A DNA stretch of 64,000 nt from Branchiostoma floridae (taxonomy: Eukaryota; Chordata; Leptocardii; Amphioxiformes; Branchiostomatidae), in NCBI RefSeq assembly GCF_000003815.2, contig NC_049993.1, positions 13,615,526-13,679,525 on the forward strand, given 5' to 3'. A program made the translations under genes and the position numbers. Under the pieces are notes generated by a model. The model saw only the letters and a program-made list of their open reading frames with translations, was not told where the DNA came from and did not search any database. Shown piece by piece: positions 53,849 through 64,000 of this stretch. Each line of letters opens with the position of its first letter. The stretch's first letter is position 1.

Positions 53849-54925
53849 TCTACAACCGCGACAGACTTCTCTTCTTTTTATAACTCCATTTATTTCCACT
53901 CTCAGTCTGGCATTTTATTTCCACAGTAGGGTTAGAAAGGAGGTATTTTATTTACATTCATGGTCAAATACTGTAACACAAAACACAGGTTTCATGATTT
54001 TGTGGTGAAATGACACCAAGAAAACTGTGAAATTAAAATTGCAGCAAATATTTCAAGATTTACAGTACAGTGACTTATTTTACATGTTTTGTATGGAAGC
54101 TGCCAAGTAACATATTGTCATATAGTAAAAACTATAAAGTCAAACCTGTACAAAGCCAGTATCACACAGTAGGCAGATAACTGGTCTGAGATTTACATGT
54201 CTAACAAAAAGGAATATCATGTATCATATGAACGCTGTTCGAAGAAGTTTCTTTGTCATTCTAGCTGATTAGATTGTTCTGCAAGTACACAATGTGTACG
54301 ACATTTACAGTAGGATATTTGACAACGTGATATTCCTGTAAATACCAATTATGTAACATTGCCATTTCTAGAGAAAGGGCTATATTGTGTACCTCCATGG
54401 TTTACATCATTCAGAATAAACAAAACACAAAAAGTTTGGAAACAGGCCTGATCATATCGTTGTTAATATGTTATCAAATAATATATGATAGTAATTGTCA
54501 GTTACATGAGCCAGTAAAAAGCCATGGTCATCTTATTCAAGGTTAATATTATCCAGTTATTTAGGAATACTGTATGGTTAAGTTATTTCTTCCCATCAAA
54601 GTTACCTTTAATGCAGTATTCCCTACTACTTTCAACAAAAACAACTCATTGGTAACAATTGTCAGGGCAACCGGCACCTTCTCTCTGTGTGTCAAGGGCG
54701 CCGCTTGGCGAATTAAAAAATAACGACAGAGGGTTAATACTGCAAATACGATTTTACATTGATAGTTTAAGAGCGACCCCTAGCAGTCAATGAGATAAAT
54801 GCTGCAGCTGGACCAGAGTGTAATAGTAGCTACATAGTGATTGGTCAGTCAATTCTGCTTAGCCAATCAGCACGTAACATTGTTTGATATGCAGTACTAT
54901 ACCAATAAGATTATCTGAATATACA

Positions 54926-55020
54926 TGCACACGACCAATCAGCGTCAATACCACCTGCAGACCGCACAACACAGTTGTTATCCGCGGTACAAAGTAGTAC
55001 GACCGAAATCTTGAAAATAT
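54926..55020 (+). repeat. Direct repeat, copy 1
   Basis: It includes CCACCTGCAGACCGCACAAC and ACAGTTGTTATCCGCGGTAC. A second copy at about 55188-55285 differs at scattered bases. Confidence 0.75.
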
Positions 55021-55187
55021 TAACCTTGTTGTTATATAATTACCACCATTTGTACACCATTTACTAACACTTCAACGTAAAATACAGCGAGGCTTGAACT
55101 TGACTGTGTGGTGGTATAATTAGTCAGCTTTTAGATCGTATGTAGACTGTCATTGTAGCTGCACATTGATTGATAGAATCATCTGAA

Positions 55188-55285
55188 TGTACATGCCGCG
55201 ACAAATCCGCGTGAATGCCACCTGCAGACCGCAGAACACAGTTGTTATCCACGGTACAAAGTAGTGCGATCGAAATCTTGGAGCT
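55188..55285 (+). repeat. Direct repeat, copy 2
   Basis: This is the partner of 54926-55020, in the same orientation, including CCACCTGCAGACCGCAGAAC and the CAAAGTAGTGCGATCGAAAT region. Confidence 0.75.
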
Positions 55286-57094
55286 ACTCACCAAGTTTCG
55301 CTAATGACCTAGAATCAACTTTAAATGCTAGTGGGTTTGTCAGAGTGTTGATGATTCTCGTGGGCTCTGGACAAACGTTGGGCGGTATGGCATACATTGC
55401 TACACTTGATGCAATGATACTTTTGGTCACTAGTCGCCGCTTTTGATCCATCTGGTTTATCGTCGCACAAGCTGGCTTGTCTACAAAACCATAGAGGCTA
55501 CTTTAGTGAGCTGTAGCATGTCACATGAAAGCGTAAGAACAGCATCAAACTGGTCTCTTGTGAAGATATGTAACGTTGGCTGTGTTAAAATTCTCAAAGT
55601 CCTCGCAATTAACAATGGATCACAATTCTGGTTATGATAATAACAGCTACAGTTCATGTTTGAATGGATTTAACGTTACACTTGTTACAGACACGTGCAA
55701 TCGCAAGGAGTGATCAGAGGAACGAAACAGGGCCAGTATAGGGTGGCCTTTGGGCTAGTTTATCACATTATAAACAAGAGATCTAATAAGTTATATCACT
55801 GTTCCTTCATCAGGAGGAACGGTTTAGTTGACCAATAAGGTCCTTGGTTTGACCGCATTTCAGGAGAGGTAGGGCCGGGGGTAACGTTAGTGTGTGCCTT
55901 GAAAACGTATCCCGTTTTTTGGAAGTCGTGGTGTTTGGAACCGCCGCACAACCGGCACCACAACCTCTTCTCTTGCCTCTTTTAATATACTTTATTTAGT
56001 GGACTTAGTATTTTTGATGTTCCTAAAAATGTGGATGCATTCCTGTACTTACATCAACATGCAATATAGGTCAGCACTGTCTAGTTTTATTTCAGGTAAC
56101 GTGTAATTCAAATAGTGACAAGTAATACAATTACATGTGTTGTTGGAAGTACTCGAGGATAATAACCGTCATTTGCATATTTTGTAATTAATGAAGACTA
56201 CAAAAATACTTCAGCTTTTAATGATTAGTCTTACTTGGAAGTAGAAACGTGAAGTTCTTTCTCAAGCTTGTAACATGTTTAAGAAATGCAGATTAATTGA
56301 ATGGTACTATTGTGGATGCGTAAATTAATTAGGGTTAATTAGGATTAATTAATACAAAGTGAAGATGATATGTCAAGAAAACAATATGATAGTCTGTCCA
56401 GTAGTATTATCTTCAAGTGCTGAAAATTTGAAGAACATTTGTTAAAGTGTTTGGAAGATACATTAAAAAGTGTGTAAATAACTGAGTGTGTGCTTGTGGT
56501 CATTTTCGGTGCCATGTCGAGGTCAACTGTTCCCATAGGGCTAATAGATAAGCCTTTTCTAATAAAAACGTTCAACTTTTCAACTTTGAAAAATTCTAGA
56601 AAATTTCAACGTTGTCCGATTTCAACACAATAAAAAGCATTGTAATCAGAAGACTCTGATCTGTAATTTGAAAGCAGTTTCAGCAACTTTAACCTTAACC
56701 ACAATTTTGGTGTGACATGCCTACTATTAGTAACAGTCGCAAAGGCGTATTGCCTATCAACTACGTTAACACGGAAACAACGTTATCAACTTATGATTAA
56801 CAAGTACAAGCAAACAGCAAAAGTCTCTGACAGACCCTTACCCCATGGCGAAGTGAAAGGCCAAAGGTGTTAAAGGAAGGGTGCGTGATGTCAACATATG
56901 TCTATGATCTGCTTATTTTTATTACCAAAAAGATATGATGTATGCATTAATGCACGGTGATGAATATAGGTGGCAAACAAGGTGTTGCAGGGGCTCCGGT
57001 GCTCGCTCGACATTTAAAAATCGATCCTTCTTATCTTATGTCGACTATCAGAAACATCATCGCATTTGTTCAACCTCACCTTGTACATGTTTCC

Positions 57095-57690
57095 CAAAAT
57101 GGTATTGAAATTTGGATATGGTAGCCCAGTAGACAATTTACAGGACATGCGCCCTATAACTTCTATTGGTTCAAGGAAACATGCATGTCGTTTCTGACCT
57201 GATAAGTAATATTCCTTAGTTTTGTTGATGAACTGTCTTAGATATTGCCATTTTAAATCTCAAACGGGTCATATTTTGGAAGACAAAGTCCAGTAAGCCA
57301 CAAAAATTCAAACCCCTTTGCGAGCCTTTCACCATTTCACCATTCCTGAAAACAGGGAAAGTTGGCAATTTGATGGTCGTTTAAGCCACTTTTCAGGACG
57401 CGGCCGGGAGCGGTACTGCAGCTTGGGCTCTCATAGGGTATGTCGTCCCGACTTGTAAAATGTGAAAATGACACGAACTTATGCTTAAAGCCTGTAAACA
57501 CTTTTACAATTAGGTCCAGGCATATTTACACGCATCTAGAATGACATTTAAGACACAAGTTGATATAAAAAGGATAGTTTTTAGGCATTGCGCGAGAAGC
57601 CCCTGAAGCACCATGTCCGCCCGTTGAAGCGCCGCCTACATTCACGCCTCATTCATATACTTTACGTATTGACCGGGCCCCAGGCTGGGA
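57095..57690 (+). repeat. Outer esterase-flanking direct repeat, left copy
   Basis: About 570 bp are closely related, in the same orientation, to 61270-61835. Shared words include CTGATAAGTAATATTCC, AACCCCTTTGCGAGCCTTTC and CACTTTTCAGGACGCGG. Confidence 0.8.
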
Positions 57691-58144
57691 ATTGCGACCT
57701 AGGCCTAACGGTATTCTTTCTATGTTTATCAAAAAAGCACGAAGACTTAACTTCAATCATATCTGAGTTTGTACTGTATCAACTTTACCTGTCTATATGT
57801 GTTGGAAAGCTTTTTATTATACTCTTCAAGATGATACCTTTTCGTTATGCTTATACATTTGCGAGACAAGCACTAGCACTTCGAGCTCGAGTGGACTGAA
57901 GTCATGAAGTTTCTCTCGTCTCTTAAATTCAGCATGATATTGCACTGCAATGAACCTTTTTTGCGAAAAGTTTACTTTGAACTTATTCCTTTTCAAACTA
58001 GTTTCATACAAGCTACGTGGGCCAAGAAAACACTACCGTCCACACTAGTTAGTACGGCCATATGCATATTACTGCAAATGTAAACAGGGAATACAAAGCC
58101 CCGGCCAAACTTTACGGACAATGTACGTCCAAGCTGTATTTCGT

Positions 58145-58335
58145 AAACTTTAAATGACCCTTGGTACACCGGTACATTGCGGACTGGACTTTGCTCAAGA
58201 GACGAAGCATGACCTAGATATACCTTATCAACTCATAACTCCAACTAGAATCAACCTAAACTTGGTCCGCCATGAGGGAAATCTAATTCAACTTGAGACT
58301 AGTCGTGGAAAGAATCACTACACATGTAACGTTAT
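58145..58335 (+). repeat. Inner esterase-flanking direct repeat, left copy
   Basis: It matches 60475-60660 in the same orientation, including CTTATCAACTCATAACTCCA and ACTTGAGACTAGTCGTGGAA. It ends about 250 bp before the esterase start. Confidence 0.8.
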
Positions 58336-58555
58336 ATGTATCTTTATACCTGACTCTGAAGGCAACCAGTAGCTCACGGTTCTGTTAGATCTATGATGCG
58401 CACATACTGTACATGTTTACATTATTCGTGGTTAGATAATGTTCATTTGCATAGTTTGTCATTTATACAAACACCAACTGTTTGAATCAGCAGGTATGCA
58501 CAACGCCCACGTGGATACAGGTAACAGTTTAACACTTGCCTGACACACTTTAATC

Positions 58556-58567
58556 TGACCTGGGTCA
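58556..58567. promoter_or_regulatory. Nuclear-receptor-like everted half-sites
   Basis: TGACCTGGGTCA holds two outward-facing AGGTCA-like half-sites, 16 bases before the esterase ATG. Such a site could be a hormone response element, or a chance match in the 5'UTR. Confidence 0.3.
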
Positions 58568-58582
58568 GGATAGAACACAGCC

Positions 58583-60244
58583 ATGGCCCTCCTGCCTCAT
58601 CCTCTGCTCGTAGTTCTGGCAGTACTGGGTTGTAGTAACTGCGGGGGTAGTGCGTCGGATGGTCCGGTCGTCCAGACGTCGCACGGCCCTGTCATGGGAA
58701 TCTATGTCGAGGAAGGGAAAATCTTTTACGGTATCCCCTTTGCAGCTCCTCCAACGGGAAACCTAAGATGGCGCCCGCCCCAGCCTGCTAAACCATGGGG
58801 ACCTGACACCTATAATGCCACCAAACGGAGTCCGATCTGCATCCAGGCTACCTGTGGCCCCAATGATCCGGATTCTTCTGCCCAATGCCCTCCTGTCGCG
58901 GAAAGGGTAAGAAGCGAGGACTGCCTTTACCTCAACGTCTTCGTACCTACCACCGCCAGTCCCAAGTCAAAGAAACCAGTCATCGTCTTCATCCATGGGG
59001 GGAATTTCTTTGAATTCTCCGCCATGGGTGTCATCTATGATAGCAGGTTCTTTGCTAACAAGACTGACGCTGTTGTTGTGGCAGCCAACTACCGACTTAG
59101 CTCTCTGGGCTTCCTCCGGGCGGGGACTGGAAAGGACGCCGCCATGGGCAACTACGGCCTCCGCGACCAAGTAGCAGCGCTTCAGTGGGTACAGGACAAC
59201 ATCGCAGCCTTCGGTGGGGACGAGAACCAAGTCACACTGTTCGGGGAAAGTGCGGGCGCGTACTCCGTTCTATTCCACCTGGTCAACAAAGGAAGCGAAA
59301 AGCTGTTCCACAAAGCTATCGTGGCAAGCGCACCTACAGGCCTTTACTTCAGAAGTCAGTTAGAGGCTATCATCTTTGGTGACGACTTTGCCGCAGCCCT
59401 GAACTGTTCAGTCGGAGACATGGCATGCATGCGAGCAGCTGACGCCTCAAAGATCAGTCACACCCAACAGGCTATCGAAAATACGATCGTCAATCCGCTC
59501 CACTTGACTGAAGTAGCCAAGCCCTGGGGACCTGTCGTTGACGGTGACATGATCACAAGGCAAATGGTGGAAAGCTTCTCGACTGGAAACTTTCAGAAGA
59601 AGCCTCTCATCATCGGAACAAACACGGAAGAGGGAATCCTGTTCACTCACGAAGCCTCGTCATCCCCCCTTGCAACAAGTAGATATCAAGAAGCAATGCT
59701 GGCAATCTTTAAGACGTCAGGCTTCTCAGTTCTTAGGACGTACCCACCCTCCAATACGGGAGACGAGCGTCCGATCCTGGGAACACTGATCACCCATTTC
59801 ATATTCGCATGCCCGACGCGTAACATTCTGAAGAGCGCTCTGAACTACGGCCATACGAACACATGGCTGTATGTCTTTGCTCATCCCTTATCAGTCCATG
59901 CTGCTTGGAAAAGCTACCCGTACTGTGAGGGCCACGTCTGCCATGGCGCCGATCTACCCTTCGCGTTCCAGTCTATTTCGCTGAAAGGTTACGAGTTCAC
60001 CGCTGAAGAGCAGGTCCTAGCTGACTCCGTGGCGTACTACTACGGAAACTTCGCTCACACAAGCGACCCCAACTCTCCCGGCACCCGACACACCAGCCTA
60101 TCTACCACTGGCCTGGATTGGCCTTCTTTTGGATCTACCCAGAACTACACCCACCTGGTCTTCGATGTTCCAAAGAACAGCATTAGTCAAGGCTACCTAC
60201 AAGACAAGTGTGACTTTTGGGACGAGGAGAACCAGTACCCGTAG
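58583..60244 (+). CDS. Secreted type-B carboxylesterase, intronless
   Basis: This is an alpha/beta-hydrolase of the carboxylesterase/cholinesterase family, expected to cleave carboxylic esters. It has a single open frame of 553 residues. A signal peptide is present (LLVVLAVLGCSNC). The family block YGIPFAAPPTGNLRWRPPQP is at about 49-68. The EDCLYLNVFVP motif is at 112-122 and the oxyanion loop HGG at 138-140. The nucleophile is Ser223 in GESAGA, the acid probably Glu350 in GTNTEEG, and the base His454 in CHGADLPF. No membrane anchor or ER-retention signal is seen. The ATG lies in a strong context (CAGCCATGG). Direct repeats on both sides suggest it belongs to a duplicated esterase cluster. 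The substrate cannot be told from sequence. Confidence 0.95.
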   Translation: MALLPHPLLVVLAVLGCSNCGGSASDGPVVQTSHGPVMGIYVEEGKIFYGIPFAAPPTGNLRWRPPQPAKPWGPDTYNATKRSPICIQATCGPNDPDSSAQCPPVAERVRSEDCLYLNVFVPTTASPKSKKPVIVFIHGGNFFEFSAMGVIYDSRFFANKTDAVVVAANYRLSSLGFLRAGTGKDAAMGNYGLRDQVAALQWVQDNIAAFGGDENQVTLFGESAGAYSVLFHLVNKGSEKLFHKAIVASAPTGLYFRSQLEAIIFGDDFAAALNCSVGDMACMRAADASKISHTQQAIENTIVNPLHLTEVAKPWGPVVDGDMITRQMVESFSTGNFQKKPLIIGTNTEEGILFTHEASSSPLATSRYQEAMLAIFKTSGFSVLRTYPPSNTGDERPILGTLITHFIFACPTRNILKSALNYGHTNTWLYVFAHPLSVHAAWKSYPYCEGHVCHGADLPFAFQSISLKGYEFTAEEQVLADSVAYYYGNFAHTSDPNSPGTRHTSLSTTGLDWPSFGSTQNYTHLVFDVPKNSISQGYLQDKCDFWDEENQYP

Positions 60245-60474
60245 CAGCCACGCATAGTAAACATGTAACGGGCCACATTACATGTAAAAAGCATGCCTGA
60301 ATGGATTATCATCAATGTGAAATCCTCTCCAACAACTTACATTTATTTTCTTGGAACTGCCTTGATAAATTTGACACGGACAATAATTGTATCTGTGAGT
60401 TGACAGTTTCCCTCATATGACAAGTAATATACTTTAAGATTTTTAAAAAGTCCAACCCGTGTATTTCATAAGCT

Positions 60475-60660
60475 TTAAATAACCCTTAGTACACAGGTAC
60501 CCTTCGGACATTGTACTTTGGTCAAGAGACGAAGCTATACTTACATGACCTAGATATAGCTTATCAACTCATAACTCCAGCTAAAATCAACCTAACTTTG
60601 GTCCGCAATGAGAGAAATTTAATTCAACTTGAGACTAGTCGTGGAAAGAATCACTTTTTA
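60475..60660 (+). repeat. Inner esterase-flanking direct repeat, right copy
   Basis: This is the partner of 58145-58335. It lies 230 bp after the esterase stop, where the promoter of a second, now absent gene could have been. Confidence 0.8.
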
Positions 60661-62485
60661 TGTCTTAAGTTAATGGTAAAAACTACCTTTCAATGACGAT
60701 ATAGGAAACCATTATGTAGGTTATAATATTACCTACCTTTCGTAGAAATTCGTAGCACGACTCGTGAAGTCCGCTCGCCGACGCGACGCTGTCTTCCGAT
60801 GACCTCGAATATCAAAGTACGAAGTATACGAACTAGCTTTGTCAGTACACATTGAAGGAGAGGGAGACTTTAGTATAGTTTCTTGTATTATAGGAATTCA
60901 TTAGGCAGGAGATAATTTTTATTCAACAATTTTTAATCAGGTTTGCTTTAATTCTGTGTGTGCGTGTGTGTTGTAGATTTGTTTACACAAGTTTTGAAAA
61001 GAGAGAAGAGACTCTGTAGTTTTTAGATGATATAAGATGTAACCTCTTTCACGTATACTTAATTATAATAAGTTATCTAACTCAATGCATTTAGCCCATG
61101 TTGGGCAGGAATATGCAATAAAGATCATTGTCATTTGAAGTTGTGAAGGGTAATGTTACGGGAGGGCGTAATGATAGTCGCACGAGCGAGGCAGACATTT
61201 TATTACTTTTATGGCCAATGGCGAAAATTTTTACACGATGACGGAAAAAAAATTCGAGCTGGCTAGAGCCTTGCCCAAAATATAATTGAAATTTGGATGT
61301 GACCACTCTGTAGACAAATATACAGGACAAGCGCCCGATCACTTCTATTGGTTCAAGGAAACGTGTTGTTTCTGACCTGATAAGTAATATTCCGTGGTTT
61401 TGTTGGTGAACTGTCCTAATCATTTTTAATCTCAAACGTTCATATTTTGGAAGACAAAGTCTAGTAAGACACAAAAATACAAACCCCTTTGCGAGCCTTT
61501 CACCATTTCCCCATTCCCGAAAAGAGGGAAAGTTGGCAATTTACGGTCGTTTCAGCCACTTTTCAGGACGCGGTCGGGAGCAGTATTGCAGCTAGGGCTC
61601 TCATAGGGTATGTAGTCCCGACTTGTAAGATGCGAAAAGGACACGAACTTATGCTCAAAGCCAGTAAACACCTTTCCAAATAGGTCCACCATTTAAAGTT
61701 ACGTTTAAGACACAAATTTCACATAAAAATGGTAGTTTTAGGCGCCACGCTAGGAGCCACTGTAACACTATGTAAGCCCGTCGAAGCGCCGCCTACATTC
61801 CCGTCTTATTCATATACTGTACGTATTGAATAGGTGGTCATCACCAGTTTTCTTTTAACGACTTTGGCCTTTTACCCAATTGTTTATCTGTTAACATATG
61901 GAGAAAAGAGACTGTCCGAGAAGCCCGTCGTCACTTAGAAAACATTACGATCTTTCATCCCAACATCTGCTTGGAGAGTTTATCCGATTTGCTTTAACAA
62001 CTTTGAGGCATGGCGGTAGTATTAAACAACTTACCCACACTGCAAACACCATAATTACTTCACGGAGAATCGTGTCCTGTTTTACATTTTTAATGATATC
62101 CTGTTTATTACAATCATACATTCATGGATTGAGCACCAGGGTTACTTGTGTACAGAAAAACAGTACCGGAATTTCTTTTGATCATATATCTCTAGCTAGT
62201 GTTCGAATATATATTCAGTTTCACGGTGTCATTGTAAAAAGTAATAAATAAAGTTTTCAATGATACATAATACATACAATAGTGGAGTTAACGTTATGAG
62301 TGATGCCGAGTGTACATTGTATTTCCGTTTTGTGCTTGCTTGAAAAAAATCAATTGAACAATCATTGATTCACGAAAGGACAAATGAGTAACAAATGTAT
62401 TTTGAAAGTCTAGTCATCTTCTGAGTCGTCCTGAAAAGTTGGTAAGTATTCGACATATATTGTCCACTAGTACTTGTTATGAATA
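60661..62485. other. Spacer after the esterase
   Basis: Apart from the outer repeat and a lone MITE end near 61945-61980 (CATCCCAACATCTGCTTGGA), nothing coding was recognised. Confidence 0.5.
61270..61835 (+). repeat. Outer esterase-flanking direct repeat, right copy
   Basis: This is the partner of 57095-57690, with scattered small deletions. It is followed near 61945-61980 by a single CTCCAAGCAGA-type MITE end. Confidence 0.8.
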
Positions 62486-63390
62486 TCAGTGGACGGGTCC
62501 ATCATATTGAGATTCGTCATCACTAGAAGTGCTCTCATGTTCGCGCATGAGGAGACGGTTCCAGGCATTATTTCTGTGATTCTGACATGCTAGCAGTTCT
62601 TCCTCGTCTTTTTTGTTCATTTGTGAGAAAGATAGAATTTCGCCCTTGTCCCCGTCATTCCAAGCACCGTGTACGTTGTGCATCTGTGCGTCCTTCTGTC
62701 GTCCAACTTTGCTGTCAATCATGCAGTCACCCCAAGATAGTGCGTCTACGGAAACCTCCCATTCCTAGAGACAGTTTAATAAAGATTCATAAAATACAAT
62801 ATAGAAAAATGTCCTACTGATATATTTGTCACAAGGTCTGTAATAGAACAAGTTCACAGAAAATCTTAACACTCGTGAATTGTGATGGGTGGGGGATACA
62901 ATCTACACGTTTTGGATCGCATACTTCCAACCGAGACAGCGACATCTAGCTGAAGTGTGAAGTTTAGGAAGGGACTTTGAGACTTATAGGAAAGGTTTTG
63001 CGTTTCCGAATACTGTCCTGAAAGGGTCAGTCATAGATAGCTTCTTTTTCATAGATTTCGGCTGAAGTAATTAAAAAAAGTAAAGACGAATTCGAATACC
63101 CTATTCTTGCTCACTTCATGGTTGTCACTCTTGGTTGTTTTAGATGACTCGACTTCTTCTTGGGATGTGCTCTGTTGATTTGAAGCTTTCTCCAAGTTTT
63201 CATTTCTTCCCTCCTCTAACAGCTCTTTGACTTCTGTCTTCTCCGGTAATGTTAGCACGCCAAGACGTTGGTACACAAGAAGTCTGAAGACCCTACTCTT
63301 TTTATTTCTTCTAGGAGGGGCGTTTTTCTCTTCTGTACTTGAAAAATTTGACTTGAGCTCCATCTTGAAATCATTTACGTACCACCACAT
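62486..63390 (-). CDS. Unrecognised two-exon protein
   Basis: Two open stretches join in phase 0. Exon 63390-63100 ends NHEVSKNR before GTATTCG. Exon 62764-62486 starts after GTCTCTAG with EWEVSVDALSWGDCMI and ends SQYDGPVH then stop. Together they encode 189 residues from the ATG at 63390, which has an in-frame TAG six bases upstream, or 180 from the ATG at 63363. The protein is hydrophilic and charged. It has a basic N-terminal region (PPRRNKKSRVFRLLVYQRLG), a Gln/Ser/Glu-rich middle, and an acidic Ser-rich end (ESTSSDDESQYDG). There is no signal peptide or membrane helix. I do not recognise the family, and further upstream exons are possible. Confidence 0.5.
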
Positions 63391-64000
63391 CTGCTACACT
63401 GTAGCAAGGTACCGGAGTGTTTTCTTTTGCATTTCTGTGTTCTGTTCGGATCATCTCGTTCTAGAATTTCGAAGAACAACATTCTACACAAATTACTTTC
63501 AGATAAGATCACACTGCTTTGACGTGGTTTTATGGATGCTTTGAAAGCTAGATCCGACTGGACTGTCCACGCCCAGTGTAGAACAACGTGGCGAGAACTG
63601 TCTGAACTATTTTTACCCAAAATATTATTTTTTTACCCAAAATATTCATTATCCGCAATTTCCTTGTCGATCATATTTTGAATATGCGTGGGTTATGTCA
63701 ACTGGCCAAATTGTGTTGTGAACAGATCAAAAGTTACGGGCATGTAACTGCTTGACTGGGCAATCCGCAGGTGTCACAGGCCTTAAACTGCATGCCTGAG
63801 TTGGGGTCCGAGTACAAATGCGAGCGGGTTCACATGCGGATTCAGTACCCTTATTGGATTTGACCATTTTCTTGAACACTCATTACAGGAAGACTTAGAT
63901 TCAATCTCACTGAACACCGTTCTGTGTTTCAGGTGGTATGACCACCATTATTACTTGTACGCCGGCTGCACACTGCGTTCAATACTCACCATCACACCTG

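Larger units (their letters stand above)
53849..58555. other. Intergenic region between IMP3 and the esterase
   Basis: No coding exon was recognised. A degenerate TACTGTAA MITE lies at 53970-54065. A roughly 90-bp direct repeat is at 54926-55020 and 55188-55285. Esterase-flanking repeats start at 57095. Confidence 0.5.

Noticed and set aside
61091-61474. 127-codon minus-strand open frame
   Set aside because: It lies largely within the outer esterase-flanking repeat and has no family features; the matching repeat at 57.1-57.7 kb does not keep it open.
63932-64000. Possible exon at the window end after GTGTTTCAG
   Set aside because: One frame is open (WYDHHYYLYAGC..), but it is cut by the window edge and has no partner exon or recognisable family.

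Overview
This is a gene-dense stretch of an invertebrate deuterostome nuclear genome. It is most likely amphioxus (Branchiostoma). The genes are multi-exon with human-like proteins, and the AT-rich introns and spacers are full of short inverted-repeat elements (MITEs) and tRNA-derived SINE-like repeats. The species call is inference. No bacterial features are present.

Layout, left to right. 1.0-2.2 kb: NDUFA7 (-), lacking its 3' end. 2.7-5.5 kb: RPS28 (+), head to head with NDUFA7. 7.0-23.0 kb: a large SREK1/SRSF11-type splicing regulator (-) with two RRMs, an RS domain and a Lys/Asp/Glu-rich tail. 23.6-26.2 kb: nicastrin (+), only two exons. 29.6-44.4 kb: LRRC40 (+), twelve constitutive exons. 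47.0-50.6 kb: mitochondrial protease subunit CLPP (-). 51.8-53.8 kb: IMP3, a U3 snoRNP protein (+). 58.6-60.2 kb: an intronless secreted type-B carboxylesterase (+). 62.5-63.4 kb: an unrecognised two-exon gene (-). I assembled all exon structures by hand from open frames, homology to known families, splice sites and phase. Each gene that is complete in the window closes to a whole number of codons.

The most notable content is inside SREK1. It has two tandemly duplicated coding-exon pairs (A/B over the start of RRM2, C/D just after RRM2) that look mutually exclusive, and a series of three related phase-0 microexons in the linker between the RRMs. It also has a 39-nt cassette before the RS domain, a CAGTAG tandem acceptor whose first site would put a stop codon in frame, and a GC donor. 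LRRC40 independently carries three symmetric candidate cassettes in the linker between its two LRR blocks. The SREK1 protein joins an SREK1-like RRM2 to an SRSF11-like C-terminus. Its linkage to LRRC40 matches the human SRSF11-LRRC40 neighbourhood, so it looks like the pre-duplication form of both vertebrate genes.

The genes do not form one pathway. Most are housekeeping: respiratory complex I, ribosome, splicing, gamma-secretase, mitochondrial proteolysis and rRNA processing. Several lie in divergent pairs (NDUFA7/RPS28, SREK1/NCSTN, CLPP/IMP3). The spaces between them hold transposon remnants, including a 1.55-kb palindrome bounded by TTAA, a 1.58-kb composite inverted-repeat element, and nested direct repeats around the esterase.
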